The notes beneath the pieces are model-generated. The model did not search any database, was not told the DNA's origin, and was given only the letters and a program-made list of their open reading frames with translations. A stretch of DNA of 64,000 nucleotides, from the NCBI RefSeq assembly GCF_001423965.1, contig NZ_LMPV01000012.1:1-64000 (forward strand), given 5' to 3'. Position 1 is the stretch's first letter; each line of letters begins with the position of its first letter. The position numbers were made by a program, and so were the translations under genes. The DNA comes from Exiguobacterium sp. Leaf196. GTDB taxonomy: Bacteria; Bacillota; Bacilli; Exiguobacteriales; Exiguobacteriaceae. Shown in pieces: positions 1-14,187 of the stretch.

Positions 1-110
1 CACGATTGACGAAGCTTGCGCTTCATTCGTTTTTGTATTCCGTAGAATACGATTTTTGCCTCATCGTTCAGTTTTCAAAGTTCGTCCGCGCCTGTTTTGG
101 CGACTCAATT
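1..110 (-). other. rRNA operon 5' leader (rRNA genes off the left edge)
   Basis: Read on the minus strand, this stretch follows two strong promoters and contains GAACTTTGAAAACTGAACGA (complement of 64-83), the sequence typical of rRNA leaders and 16S-23S spacers in Bacillales. No rRNA gene body lies inside the window, so the 16S gene is expected just beyond position 1. The placement downstream of gyrA matches B. subtilis, where an rRNA operon follows gyrA. Known: the motif in rRNA leaders. Inferred: the missing rRNA genes. Confidence 0.75.
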
Positions 111-139
111 AGAATACTAAGTCTGAAACAAGAAGTCAA
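111..139 (-). promoter_or_regulatory. rRNA operon promoter P2 (proximal)
   Basis: On the minus strand TTGACT (134-139) and TATTCT (111-116) are separated by exactly 17 bases. The site lies just before the rRNA leader motif. Confidence 0.75.
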
Positions 140-202
140 CAACTTTTTTGAAATTGTTTTTTTGTTTGTTTCAAGCGCTTGTCTTTGTTAAGGACATGTA
201 AT

Positions 203-231
203 AATATATCATGCGTTTTATTATTGCGCAA
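203..231 (-). promoter_or_regulatory. rRNA operon promoter P1 (distal)
   Basis: On the minus strand TTGCGC (226-231) and TATATT (203-208) are spaced by 17 bases, about 90 bp upstream of the second promoter. Tandem P1/P2 promoters are usual for rRNA operons. Confidence 0.55.
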
Positions 232-264
232 CACTTATTTTAAAATTATTTTTAAAATCATGAA

Positions 265-301
265 CAAAACCTCTTGAACCTTACGAATTCGGCTCAAGAG
301 G
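265..301 (-). terminator. Terminator after the HD-GYP gene
   Basis: Inverted repeat with arms CCTCTTGA and TCAAGAGG, followed on the minus strand by TTTTG. It lies just after the stop of the HD-GYP gene and separates it from the rRNA promoters. Confidence 0.7.
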
Positions 302-315
302 CTACTTATTCCTTA

Positions 316-1359
316 TCAATCCATCAATTGAATGATGCTATGCTGTCGTTCTTCCATTAAATCAACAATGATCATTCTTCCCTGGTCTTCATAAGAAATA
401 ACGGGGCGATCAAAGACTGGATTCTTTTGAGCGATTGTTGCAATCTTCCCATTACTCATCAATACGCGATCACCGACTTCAATCGGTAGAAGTAACTGTC
501 CAAGCAACAATACATATTTTGAACAATATTGCATCGGTCGCGCTTTTAAATGACGATATGCGTCAAACGGCGTATACGCTTCCCGGTATGGGCGCCAACT
601 TGTCATTGCAGCAAAAACATCCGCTACAATGAACAATCGAGCATGATCTGCAATCTTATCACCTTTTACCTTTAGAGGATAACCAGATCCATCTAAACGT
701 TCATGATGTTGAACAATCAAACGATTTACCGTGTCGGAGATAATCGTCTCCTTTTGCAAGACTTGATATGCCATTGCCGGGTGACGTTGAAAAATTTCTT
801 GTTGCATCGCTTCATAACGTTTCGTGTGACGCCATTCCATGATCCGCGCTAGTCCGTAATCCGCAAAATAAGATGCCGTCCACAGCTCATGGATCATTTT
901 CCGTTCTTTTCTGACTGCTTCAGCAAGCATCTGGGCAACTGCTCCTCGATAAATGGCATGTCGCACAGTGTAAGCTTCCGTTCCCCGTTCAAGGAAGAAT
1001 GGCAGAACATCTTGTCTCGTAATTTGTTCCGGGACGGACTGTTTGACCCAACTCAAAGCTTCATACACATTTGGCTTCATCCCCTGTTCCCATGACATGA
1101 AGACTTTATTATAGGAGCGAATGAACTCTTCAAAAGGATGTTCTATCTGCGCAGCCACTGTTTCAATCTGTATCTTTTCACCTTCGACAAGATCAGGACG
1201 ATCCTCGATGGTGACTTCTTTAATCAAAAACCGTTGGATTCGTCGTAACTCGTCGGTTCCAATTTTTTTCCCTGCTTCTACGATCGGATGATCTGTATGT
1301 AAGTAGATCGATTCGGTTAAACGATCTCCGATGCGTAATTGGTCACTTGCCACTCGCAT
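316..1359 (-). CDS. HD-GYP-type protein with degenerate active site
   Basis: A 347-residue cytoplasmic protein related to HD-GYP phosphodiesterases, which hydrolyse cyclic dinucleotides. The second half keeps recognisable family blocks, HHERLDGSGYP and ADVFAAMTSWRPYR. The first metal-binding block, normally HDIGK, reads here as FADYGLAR, so the signature His and Lys are gone. The N-terminal half has no clear domain. It lies directly downstream of gyrA and upstream of an rRNA operon, but has terminators on both sides and so is probably transcribed alone. The start follows AGAAAGGA at a rather long spacing. Family membership is fairly sure; phosphodiesterase activity is doubtful, and a binding or scaffold role is possible. 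Confidence 0.75.
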   Translation of the reverse strand: MRVASDQLRIGDRLTESIYLHTDHPIVEAGKKIGTDELRRIQRFLIKEVTIEDRPDLVEGEKIQIETVAAQIEHPFEEFIRSYNKVFMSWEQGMKPNVYEALSWVKQSVPEQITRQDVLPFFLERGTEAYTVRHAIYRGAVAQMLAEAVRKERKMIHELWTASYFADYGLARIMEWRHTKRYEAMQQEIFQRHPAMAYQVLQKETIISDTVNRLIVQHHERLDGSGYPLKVKGDKIADHARLFIVADVFAAMTSWRPYREAYTPFDAYRHLKARPMQYCSKYVLLLGQLLLPIEVGDRVLMSNGKIATIAQKNPVFDRPVISYEDQGRMIIVDLMEERQHSIIQLMD

Positions 1360-1394
1360 ATCGCTTCGTTCCTTTCTCTTCTTTCTATATATGT

Positions 1395-1430
1395 AGATAA
1401 AAGCAGCAGAGTGGTATCACTCTGCTGCTT
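1395..1430 (-). terminator. Terminator after gyrA
   Basis: A perfect 13-bp inverted repeat (arms AAGCAGCAGAGTG and CACTCTGCTGCTT, loop of 4) is followed on the minus strand by TTTTAT. It lies between the gyrA stop and the HD-GYP start. Confidence 0.85.
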
Positions 1431-1447
1431 CCTTACTAACGTCTTGC

Positions 1448-4060
<2,613 letters not shown>

Positions 4061-4087
4061 GCTTCTGGCCACCCTCTCTGTTCAGCG

Positions 4088-7166
<3,079 letters not shown>

Positions 7167-7167
7167 G

Positions 7168-7389
7168 TTAGTTACCCTCGTTCTTGATGATGAACTGACC
7201 GTAGTCTTCTACATCAATGATGTCTCCATCCCGTAATTTACGACCACGTCGCTGATCGACTTCGCCGTTGACTAGAATTGGCACCTCTGCTAAAAACGGT
7301 TTGGCTTGCCCTCCGCTTGAGATGATATCCGACAGTTTCAGGAACTGCCCTAATGTGACATATTCCGTTGTAATTCTGATTTCTTGCAT
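7168..7389 (-). CDS. yaaA: S4 domain protein YaaA
   Basis: A 73-residue protein consisting of one S4-type RNA-binding domain: [15 protein letters not shown], then VLVNGEV-like [19 protein letters not shown]. This family sits between dnaN and recF across Bacillales and is thought to act in ribosome biogenesis. The ATG follows TAGGAGGAG. It heads the yaaA-recF-gyrB-gyrA run, separated from dnaN by a terminator. Confidence 0.9.
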   Translation of the reverse strand: MQEIRITTEYVTLGQFLKLSDIISSGGQAKPFLAEVPILVNGEVDQRRGRKLRDGDIIDVEDYGQFIIKNEGN

Positions 7390-7417
7390 GGATTGACTCC
7401 TCCTACCTACATATTAT

Positions 7418-7440
7418 AAATGACGTACTCTTTATTGTAC
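7418..7440 (-). promoter_or_regulatory. Possible promoter for yaaA-recF-gyrBA
   Basis: A TATAAT hexamer lies on the minus strand just upstream of the yaaA ribosome site and after the dnaN terminator. The -35 is poor, so this rests mainly on the -10 and on the need for a promoter here. The bounds are approximate. Confidence 0.35.
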
Positions 7441-7488
7441 TAAATATTGAACGATTTAGCAAAATTCCCGAACGTATATACGCTATAC

Positions 7489-7529
7489 GAAAAAGACGGG
7501 TCCGATGTCGAAACGATCGAACCCGTCTT
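7489..7529 (-). terminator. Terminator after dnaN
   Basis: Arms AAGACGGGT and ACCCGTCTT flank a 19-base loop; on the minus strand the hairpin is followed by TTTTTCG. Confidence 0.75.
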
Positions 7530-7551
7530 GTCACGTGTTTTATGTTGATGC

Positions 7552-8685
7552 TTACGCCGTCCGGACTGGAAGAATCAGTTGCAAGACGTTATCTTGATCA
7601 ACTGGATGCAAGATGAATGGACGAATCGAACCCGTGAACTGGATTTCGATATCTGTCGCGTCAAGCGCCTTTAAGGCATCCATCATGTACTTCGAGTTGA
7701 ACGAGATTTTCAGTTCTTCCCCTTCAAGCGAAAGGATGCTGACTTGCTCCGAGACTTTCCCGACTTCTGGTGAATGCGAAGAAATCTCGACCGCTGTCGT
7801 TCCTTCAGCTGCAAACTTGATGACGTTGTTACGGTCCTCACGTGCGAGCAGTGACGCGCGATCAATCGCTTGGAGCAATTCTTTCGCGTTCATGCGGACA
7901 GCTGTCCGATACTCTTCTGGAATCAAACGTGATGTATCCGGATAGTTTCCGTCAAGTAGACGTGAGAAGAAGAGGACGTGTTTCATCTTGAACAAGATTT
8001 GTTGGTTCGTGATCGTAATATCCACATGACCGTCCCCAAGTAACTTCGATAATTCATTTAAGCTCTTACCAGGAACGATGACGTTCTGGAACGAGATGTC
8101 CGTATCTGTCTCAAACTGAGCACGACGCAGGGCTAAACGGTGACTATCCGTTGAGACACACGTCAAGATGCCTTTGTCGGCTGAGAAGTTCACACCTGTG
8201 AGAACAGGACGTGTTTCTTGAACAGCGACAGCAAAGCTTGTTTGACGAATCATCGACCGTAAGAGATCAGCCGGTAAACGGAAACGTTGTCCCCCATCGA
8301 CTTGTGGAAGACGTGGGAACTCATCTGGATCAAGACCGTTTAAATGGAATTCCGCTGTTCCTGACTGAATCCGTGTCATAAAGTTCGGTGAGACTTCAAG
8401 TGTCACTTCGTCTTTTGGCATCTTTTTGACGATATCGCCGAAGAAGCGGGCATTCAAGACGACACTACCAGCACGGTGGACCGTGACATAAGACGTTCCG
8501 TTCTCTTCTGCATAGATTGTCCGTTCAATCGAGATTTCTGTATCGCTTCCTGTCAGCGTCATGCCATCTCCATGAGCTTCGAGTTTGATCCCTGTCAGAA
8601 TCGGAATCGTCGTGCGGGATGAGACCGCTTTGGCTACATCTTGTACTGCTTGAATTAAAGCTTCGCGTTGAATGGTGATATGCAT
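7552..8685 (-). CDS. dnaN: DNA polymerase III beta subunit (sliding clamp)
   Basis: A 377-residue protein forming the ring-shaped processivity clamp of the replicase, also a docking platform for repair and initiation-control proteins. It starts MHITIQREAL and carries typical clamp segments such as VLTGVNF and SRLLDGNYPDT. It ends in the usual LILPVRTA, which corresponds to the C-terminal segment near the peptide-binding pocket. It lies 191 bp after dnaA with DnaA boxes in between, so it is probably co-transcribed with dnaA through the origin's unwinding region. The ribosome site GAGGAG is about 12 bases from the ATG. Confidence 0.97.
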   Translation of the reverse strand: MHITIQREALIQAVQDVAKAVSSRTTIPILTGIKLEAHGDGMTLTGSDTEISIERTIYAEENGTSYVTVHRAGSVVLNARFFGDIVKKMPKDEVTLEVSPNFMTRIQSGTAEFHLNGLDPDEFPRLPQVDGGQRFRLPADLLRSMIRQTSFAVAVQETRPVLTGVNFSADKGILTCVSTDSHRLALRRAQFETDTDISFQNVIVPGKSLNELSKLLGDGHVDITITNQQILFKMKHVLFFSRLLDGNYPDTSRLIPEEYRTAVRMNAKELLQAIDRASLLAREDRNNVIKFAAEGTTAVEISSHSPEVGKVSEQVSILSLEGEELKISFNSKYMMDALKALDATDIEIQFTGSIRPFILHPVDQDNVLQLILPVRTA

Positions 8686-8726
8686 ATCGTCGTTAGACTC
8701 CTCTCGAAAATAATGGGCATGCGCCC

Positions 8727-8766
8727 ATCATAACATAATAATATATTTTTTTAATAATAGTCTTAG
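8727..8766. other. Candidate DNA unwinding element with DnaA-trio-like repeats
   Basis: A run of A and T (8731-8760) lies immediately beside the DnaA box cluster. In the dnaA reading direction the boxes are followed by CCCC and then by triplets of the form CTA-AGA-CTA-TTA-TTA. This resembles the GC cluster plus DnaA-trio layout of the B. subtilis basal unwinding system. The AT-rich run and triplets are seen in the sequence; the unwinding role is inferred. Confidence 0.6.
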
Positions 8767-8770
8767 GGGC

Positions 8771-8873
8771 TGTGGATAGTGTGGATAAGTCGGTGGATAA
8801 CTTGATATAGAGCCAAAAACGGTGTGGATAAGTTGTGGATAACCACCCTACTTTATCCACATGTTTATCCACA
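8771..8873. other. oriC part 2: DnaA box cluster between dnaA and dnaN
   Basis: Exact TTATCCACA boxes on either strand occur at 8780-8788, 8823-8831, 8834-8842, 8853-8861 and 8865-8873. Near matches lie at 8771-8779 and 8792-8800. With the upstream cluster this gives a bipartite origin around dnaA, as in B. subtilis. Confidence 0.9.
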
Positions 8874-8876
8874 GTT

Positions 8877-10268
8877 TTACGAATGCTTCAACTCATGCTT
8901 GATTTGTTCGATGACTTTTCCTGTTTCACCGTCTGATTTGATTAACATACTGATCTTTTCATGGGCATGGATGACGGTGGTATGGTCGCGTCCTCCAAAT
9001 TCCTCCCCAATCTTCGGTAATGAGCTTTCCGTCATCTCACGCGAAAGATACATCGCGATTTGACGTGGAAAGGCAATCGATTTCGTCCGTTTCTTCGCCT
9101 TAAGATCATCAAACGGCAAGTTGAAATGCTTACTGACCGACTCCTGGATGTCACGAATTGTGACTTTACGCGGTTCGGCGACTGGCATGATGTTATGCAA
9201 GGCTTCTGCAGCGACATTTGGATCAATCGGTCGTCCGACGAGATTCGCATAAGCGATGACACGCGTCAACGCTCCTTCGAGCTCACGGATATTCGTATCA
9301 ATCTGACTCGCGATGTAGAGCATGACTTCGTTTGAGACATCAAGCTGTTCAGCATTCGCCTTTTTCCGTAAGATTGCAATCCGTGTCTCGAGATCCGGTG
9401 GCGTGATGTCGGTAATCAATCCCCATTCAAAACGAGAACGGAGCCGATCTTCAAGCGTTGGAATCTCTTTTGGCGGTCGGTCACTCGAAATGATGATTTG
9501 TTTTTGGTCGTTATGCAGTGCATTAAATGTGTGGAAAAACTCTTCTTGCGTCTGTTCTTTGCCCGCAAGGAACTGGATGTCATCAATTAAGAGGACATCG
9601 ATGTTACGGTATTTATTTCGAAACTCAACCGTCTTATTATCACGGATGGAGTTAATAAAGTCATTTGTAAAGCGTTCAGAAGAGACATAGGCAATCCGTG
9701 TCCCAAGATTTTGATCTTGAACGTACTGTCCGATGGCATGCATCAGATGGGTTTTGCCAAGACCAACGCCACCGTAGATGAAAAGCGGATTATATGCTTT
9801 AGCAGGTGCTTCAGCAACAGCCAGTGAAGCGGCGTGTGCAAAACGGTTCCCCGATCCGATGACAAATGTATCGAACGTGTACTTCTCATTTAATTGTCCA
9901 AGTTCACTCATCGTCAGTTCATCTGTCGGTTTGCGCGTGTTCAATGGACGTGATTTTGGAGCCGGTGTTGCTTCGATCCGTTCCTCTTCTTGTCGATCGA
10001 GCATTTTCTTCGCTTGTCCCTCTTCAATGAACTGAATATCGAGTCGGCTTCCGGTTACTTCCTCAACTGTGTCTTCGAGTAAAGATAAGTACTGGCGCTC
10101 AAGCCACGTCACCGTAAATGCAGCCGGTGCTGAAACGAGTAAAGTCGTTCCATTTAGCGTAACGCCTTCTGTGGACTTCAACCACATATCATAACTGGCT
10201 TTCGGTGTTCGTTCCTCTTCCTCAATCACAGATAAGACATTATGCCAAAGTTCGGCAGCGTTTTTCAT
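8877..10268 (-). CDS. dnaA: Chromosomal replication initiator DnaA
   Basis: A 463-residue AAA+ ATPase that binds DnaA boxes, opens the origin and recruits the helicase. N-terminal interaction domain I is about residues 1-85, followed by a variable charged linker. The AAA+ domain has Walker [11 protein letters not shown] and Walker [10 protein letters not shown], and the C-terminal helix-turn-helix carries the DnaA signature [11 protein letters not shown]. The ATG follows a strong AAGGGGGG. It is flanked by DnaA boxes on both sides, which implies autoregulation. Transcription probably starts at the 10476-10504 promoter, within the upstream box array. Confidence 0.98.
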   Translation of the reverse strand: MKNAAELWHNVLSVIEEEERTPKASYDMWLKSTEGVTLNGTTLLVSAPAAFTVTWLERQYLSLLEDTVEEVTGSRLDIQFIEEGQAKKMLDRQEEERIEATPAPKSRPLNTRKPTDELTMSELGQLNEKYTFDTFVIGSGNRFAHAASLAVAEAPAKAYNPLFIYGGVGLGKTHLMHAIGQYVQDQNLGTRIAYVSSERFTNDFINSIRDNKTVEFRNKYRNIDVLLIDDIQFLAGKEQTQEEFFHTFNALHNDQKQIIISSDRPPKEIPTLEDRLRSRFEWGLITDITPPDLETRIAILRKKANAEQLDVSNEVMLYIASQIDTNIRELEGALTRVIAYANLVGRPIDPNVAAEALHNIMPVAEPRKVTIRDIQESVSKHFNLPFDDLKAKKRTKSIAFPRQIAMYLSREMTESSLPKIGEEFGGRDHTTVIHAHEKISMLIKSDGETGKVIEQIKHELKHS

Positions 10269-10314
10269 AAATACCCCCCTTTTTTATCAAGATAGAAAAA
10301 ATTTGTACACAGGC

Positions 10315-10779
10315 TTATACACAGACAAAGTTAATGAAGAAACTCGACTTATCCCCATAACGTAAAAACTGTGGATAACGTTATCCACAGGCAGTTGAAT
10401 CTGTGTATAAAGTTATCCACAGGGTGTGTATAACTTGTTTTGTCCTAAGCGATCAGGATCATGTTATGCACAATTAGTGTATCAAAAGAAATAAGCTCTG
10501 GCAATGGTTGGAATGATTTATCCACAAGTAAATTCAATCGTCCACAGGTAGTTACCCACAAGCTGTGGATAGTGTGGATAAATTGTGGATAAGAGGTGGA
10601 TAACTTTTTGAAAGAGGAAGCGTTAAAAAAGAGTTATTCACAAAATACAAAAGAAGTGGAAAAAGGAAATCCAAAATCGAGGATTGACGTCGATTTTAAA
10701 AAATACTATCGTAGACAAAGTGAAGAGTTATCCACGGAAAGTGTGGATAATGTGGATAAGTCTGTGGATAGGTGGATAA
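10315..10779. other. oriC part 1: DnaA box array upstream of dnaA
   Basis: Exact nine-base boxes (TTATCCACA or TGTGGATAA) occur at 10370-10378, 10381-10389, 10413-10421, 10518-10526, 10573-10581, 10584-10592, 10742-10750 and 10751-10759. One-mismatch boxes occur at 10315-10323, 10349-10357, 10402-10410, 10425-10433, 10552-10560, 10564-10572, 10595-10603, 10634-10642, 10728-10736, 10763-10771 and 10771-10779. The pair at 10370-10389 forms a perfect 20-bp palindrome. The 10269-11003 gap holds no convincing gene, only this array plus the dnaA and rpmH promoters. Confidence 0.92.
10476..10504 (-). promoter_or_regulatory. dnaA promoter
   Basis: On the minus strand TTGCCA (10499-10504) and TACACT (10476-10481) are spaced by 17 bases. 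The site lies about 210 bp upstream of the dnaA start with DnaA boxes on both sides, which would allow autorepression by DnaA. Confidence 0.6.
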
Positions 10780-10906
10780 GTCTATCAATCTGTTCTTTGT
10801 GATCCAGTCGCATTCTATTGTGTAATAGAGTTTGCATGCTGGAATCCTATCGCCTGTTTTTAAGAAACAAACCTTTACGCAAGGCGAGAAATCTTCCGAA
10901 CTTTCA

Positions 10907-10935
10907 TTGACAATGCCACAATCAGTTTATATAAT
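10907..10935 (+). promoter_or_regulatory. rpmH promoter
   Basis: Consensus hexamers TTGACA (10907-10912) and TATAAT (10930-10935) with a 17-base spacer, about 70 bp before the rpmH start. Confidence 0.88.
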
Positions 10936-11003
10936 GTACAAGACTGCCTTAAAGTAGAAAATAACAATTGGTTATAAAGATCTTTTAAAGGAGGTGCAGA
11001 CGA

Positions 11004-11138
11004 ATGAAACCAACTTTCAACCCAAACAACCGTAAGCGTAAAAAAGTTCACGGATTCCGTGCGCGTATGGCTACGAAGAGTGGCCGCCGTATCTTGGCTG
11101 CTCGCCGTCTTAAGGGCCGCAAAGCCTTGACTGTCTAA
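11004..11138 (+). CDS. rpmH: 50S ribosomal protein L34
   Basis: A 44-residue, very basic protein beginning [18 protein letters not shown] and containing RMATKSGRR and LKGRKAL, the hallmark of L34, a late-assembling protein of the large subunit near the exit tunnel. The ATG follows AAAGGAGGTG. It opens the standard rpmH-rnpA-yidC run on the right side of oriC and is driven by a consensus promoter. A terminator-like hairpin follows, so most transcripts may end before rnpA. Confidence 0.96.
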   Translation: MKPTFNPNNRKRKKVHGFRARMATKSGRRILAARRLKGRKALTV

Positions 11139-11153
11139 TGCATTGATGCATCC

Positions 11154-11188
11154 ATCACTTCGGGCATGATCCGAGGTGATTTTTTTTT
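11154..11188 (+). terminator. Terminator or attenuator after rpmH
   Basis: Arms ATCACTTCGG and CCGAGGTGAT (10 bp, with a 7-base loop) are followed by a run of eight T. Partial read-through could balance rpmH against rnpA. Confidence 0.8.
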
Positions 11189-11217
11189 ATGTTTTTTAGT
11201 GTGTTCGTGCTTTTGTC

Positions 11218-11242
11218 ACATGCGACCTATCGCGTCGCATGT
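11218..11242. repeat. Hairpin between rpmH and rnpA
   Basis: Inverted repeat with arms ACATGCGAC and GTCGCATGT and a 7-base loop, followed by TTATTC. It lacks a good T run, so its role (processing site, protection or weak terminator) is open. Confidence 0.5.
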
Positions 11243-11304
11243 TTATTCTATGATATGATGAGAGACGACGAATTTTCGTAGTGTCAGGATGGAGTGTGAA
11301 TAAG

Positions 11305-11655
11305 GTGAAGAAGGAATACCGCGTCAAGAAAGACAAGGAGTTCCAAGCGGTGTTTACTAAAGGAGCCTCTGTCGCAAATCGGCAATTTGTCGTGTATGCC
11401 TTGAAAAAGGAGCAACAGACTCACTTTCGGGTTGGTTTATCCGTCAGCAAGAAAATCGGGAATGCCGTCGTCCGGAATCAGGTGAAACGGTATCTTCGGG
11501 AAGCATGCCAGCAGCATGAAGCCTCGATTGCCCCGAATTATGATTTGGTGATCATCGCGCGCAATCCGGCCGCTAAGATGACCGCGCAAGAAGTGGCTGA
11601 CAGTCTCCGTCACGTCCTCAAACGTTCCGGTGTCTGGATGCGATCAAAAAAATGA
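11305..11655 (+). CDS. rnpA: Ribonuclease P protein component
   Basis: Basic protein subunit of RNase P, which helps the catalytic RNA mature tRNA 5' ends. The family signature is clear: FTKGASVANRQFV, then GLSVSKKIGNAVVRNQVKRYLRE with the RNR-type helix. The GTG at 11305 (MKKEYRVKK) is preferred because GGAG lies 10 bases upstream and it gives the usual length (116). In-frame GTG codons up to 11281 would add eight residues without homologous sequence. It lies upstream of yidC, as in other Bacillales. Confidence 0.93.
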   Translation: MKKEYRVKKDKEFQAVFTKGASVANRQFVVYALKKEQQTHFRVGLSVSKKIGNAVVRNQVKRYLREACQQHEASIAPNYDLVIIARNPAAKMTAQEVADSLRHVLKRSGVWMRSKK

Positions 11656-11759
11656 ATCGTAGCAATGCATCCTGTTGATTTGTACGGCGCTCCCTTTCCT
11701 TGCCTTACTATAGAAGAAGATGGCGTTCGACAAAGCGTAAACAATTTCTAGGAGGAATT

Positions 11760-12614
11760 ATGAACAAGAGAACTAAGATTTGGTTAACTCTCGGGCTCAT
11801 GTCTGTGCTCGCGATCGTGTTATCAGGTTGTGCACCGACGAACTATGGCGCACACGAAGAGATCACAGCAAATACTGATGGTTTTTGGAAACATTATTTT
11901 GTTTGGCCGATGGCGTGGTTGATTCGCGAAATTTCGCATCTTGTCGGAAATGATTTCGGAATCGGAATCATCATCACGACACTTCTCGTTCGTCTTGTCA
12001 TCCTTCCGTTGATGATCAAACAAACGAAGAGTATGGGTGGAATGCAAGTCATTCAGCCTGAAATGGTGAAACTTCGTGAGAAATACAGCTCAAAAGACCA
12101 AGAGACGCAACAGAAATTGCAACAGGAAATGATGAAGCTTTACCAAGAGCATAACGTCAATCCGCTTGCTGGCTGTTTACCGATCTTGATCCAAATGCCG
12201 ATCTTGATTGCGTTCTATAACGCCATTATTTATACGCCGGCTATTTTCCAACACACATTCCTTTGGTTTAACCTCGGAAAACCGGATCCATTCTTCATCT
12301 TGCCGATCATGTCTGCGGTACTAACGTATCTACAGCAAAAAATCTCGATGGCAGGTCAAGAAGACAATCCACAAATGAAAATCATGCTCTACGTCTTCCC
12401 GATCATGATCTTCATCATGGGGGTCACACTCCCATCTGCCCTTTCTCTTTATTGGGTCGTCGGTTACATCTTCTCGATCATCGTCACGGTCGTCATCATG
12501 AAGCCAATGCGTGAAAAGATCAAAGTGCAGACAGAGGCAACACTTGCAGCAAAACGCGATAAGGAAGCGGCGCAAGCAGCTCCGGCTCCTAAAAAATCGA
12601 AAAAGAAACGCTAA
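11760..12614 (+). CDS. yidC: Membrane protein insertase YidC (lipoprotein form, SpoIIIJ-like)
   Basis: YidC/Oxa1 insertase that places proteins into the membrane alone or with SecYEG. The start (MNKRTKIWL) follows GGAGG. The signal peptide ends in a lipobox LSGC at residues 21-24, so the mature protein is a lipoprotein. Five membrane segments follow, with a basic cytoplasmic loop (KQTKSMGGMQVIQPEM) and the conserved VNPLAGCLPILIQMPI. The C-terminal tail is Lys-rich (PKKSKKKR). In B. subtilis the next gene is jag (RNA-binding KhpB); here a terminator and then mnmE follow within 150 bp, so jag is not in its usual position. Confidence 0.95.
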   Translation: MNKRTKIWLTLGLMSVLAIVLSGCAPTNYGAHEEITANTDGFWKHYFVWPMAWLIREISHLVGNDFGIGIIITTLLVRLVILPLMIKQTKSMGGMQVIQPEMVKLREKYSSKDQETQQKLQQEMMKLYQEHNVNPLAGCLPILIQMPILIAFYNAIIYTPAIFQHTFLWFNLGKPDPFFILPIMSAVLTYLQQKISMAGQEDNPQMKIMLYVFPIMIFIMGVTLPSALSLYWVVGYIFSIIVTVVIMKPMREKIKVQTEATLAAKRDKEAAQAAPAPKKSKKKR

Positions 12615-12620
12615 TACGTG

Positions 12621-12662
12621 AAGAGCGACGCTTTGTTTTGACAGAGTGTCGCTCTTTTTCTT
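12621..12662 (+). terminator. Terminator after yidC
   Basis: Arms AAGAGCGAC and GTCGCTCTT enclose an 18-base loop, followed by TTTCTTTT. Confidence 0.75.
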
Positions 12663-12761
12663 TTGCGTCATTTCGTGTATAGTTGTTTCGTTATACCCAT
12701 TGCAACGATTAAGGATTGAACACGTATAAAAAGACAGAAGAAAAACGAGGTGGAAGAACGG

Positions 12762-14144
12762 ATGATGGAATTTGATACGATTGCCGCGATTTCGACGCCG
12801 ATGGGAGAAGGGGCGATTGCGATCGTGCGCTTATCGGGTCCTGATGCAGTCGCTGTAGCCGACCGCGTCTATAAAGGAACCAACCGCTTGACGGAAGTAC
12901 CAACCCATACGATTCATTACGGGAAATTGGTCGATCACGAGGCGGATCGTGTTGTTGATGAAGTGATGGTGAGTGTCATGCGCGCACCAAAGACGTTCAC
13001 ACGTGAAGATGTCATCGAATTGAATTGTCATGGAGGAGTCGTCGCGGTCAATCGTGTCCTCGAACTCATCCTCGCACAACCGGAAGTCCGATTAGCGGAA
13101 CCGGGTGAATTCACGAAACGCGCGTTCTTGAACGGACGAATCGATTTGTCGCAGGCGGAAGCTGTCATGGATCTCATCCGCGCGAAGACGGATCGAGCGA
13201 TGCATGTCGCCGTCAGTCAAATTGAAGGGCGTCTCTCAAAACTCGTCCAAGACTTACGTCAACAACTGTTGCAGACGATTGCTGCGATCGAAGTCAACAT
13301 CGATTACCCGGAATATGACGCAGAAGAGATGACACAACAGATCGTCGAACGTGACGCTGGAGCTGTCCGCGCGATTCTGGCAGAGTTATTAACAACGGCA
13401 CGCCAAGGAAAAATCCTTCGTGAAGGGTTATCCACAGCGATCATCGGTCGTCCGAACGTCGGTAAATCGTCTTTGCTCAACACATTGGTGCAAGAAGCGA
13501 AGGCCATCGTCACGGATATCGCGGGAACGACACGCGATACGATCGAGGAGTACGTCAATGTTCGTGGTGTACCACTAAAGTTGATTGATACGGCAGGGAT
13601 TCGAGAGACGGAAGATATCGTCGAACGGATGGGTGTCGAAAAGTCGCGTCAGGCTTTAAAGACGGCCGATTTGATCTTACTCGTCCTAAACGGGAACGAT
13701 GTCCTAACGGATGAGGACGTTTTGCTGTTTGAAGCGATTAAAGGGATGAACGCGATCATCATCGTCAACAAGAGTGACTTGGCGCAACAGATTGATTTGG
13801 TACGTGTCACGGAACTTGCCGATGGTCGACCAATCGTTACGACGTCCTTGCTCGAAGAAGCAGGGGTCAACGATCTTGAAGCGGCGATTGCGAGTCTGTT
13901 CTTTGAACAGGGTGTCGAGAGTCAAGATATGACGTACGTCTCGAATGCACGACATATCCAACTGATCAAACGCGCGAGTCAAATGATTGAAGATGCCCTC
14001 GGTGCAGCAGAAGCAGCGATGCCGATTGACATGGTACAGATCGATTTACGACGGGCATGGGACACGCTCGGCGAAATCAATGGAGATACAGCACAGGATA
14101 GTTTATTGGATCAGTTGTTTTCGCAGTTCTGTCTCGGGAAATAA
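12762..14144 (+). CDS. mnmE: tRNA modification GTPase MnmE
   Basis: GTPase that with MnmG installs carboxymethylaminomethyl groups on U34 of certain tRNAs. The N-terminal folate-binding domain starts [17 protein letters not shown]. The inserted G domain has [22 protein letters not shown] and NKSD, and the C-terminal catalytic motif is FCLGK. The ATG at 12762 has GAGGTGG eight bases upstream; a GTG at 12750 overlaps that site. A single exact DnaA box (13428-13436) lies inside the coding region. mnmG follows 43 bp later. Confidence 0.96.
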   Translation: MMEFDTIAAISTPMGEGAIAIVRLSGPDAVAVADRVYKGTNRLTEVPTHTIHYGKLVDHEADRVVDEVMVSVMRAPKTFTREDVIELNCHGGVVAVNRVLELILAQPEVRLAEPGEFTKRAFLNGRIDLSQAEAVMDLIRAKTDRAMHVAVSQIEGRLSKLVQDLRQQLLQTIAAIEVNIDYPEYDAEEMTQQIVERDAGAVRAILAELLTTARQGKILREGLSTAIIGRPNVGKSSLLNTLVQEAKAIVTDIAGTTRDTIEEYVNVRGVPLKLIDTAGIRETEDIVERMGVEKSRQALKTADLILLVLNGNDVLTDEDVLLFEAIKGMNAIIIVNKSDLAQQIDLVRVTELADGRPIVTTSLLEEAGVNDLEAAIASLFFEQGVESQDMTYVSNARHIQLIKRASQMIEDALGAAEAAMPIDMVQIDLRRAWDTLGEINGDTAQDSLLDQLFSQFCLGK

Positions 14145-14187
14145 TTCGAGACGACTGCGTGTGGAATAAGAAGGAGGAACCAGTACT

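Noticed and set aside
6-191. Open frame of 61 codons at the left edge, plus strand
   Set aside because: It is antisense to the rRNA leader and its promoters and has no ribosome site or family signal.
10596-10802. Open frame of 68 codons within the DnaA box array
   Set aside because: It is made of DnaA boxes and AT-rich spacer, has a poor start context and ends in low-complexity residues. The region is better explained as origin DNA.
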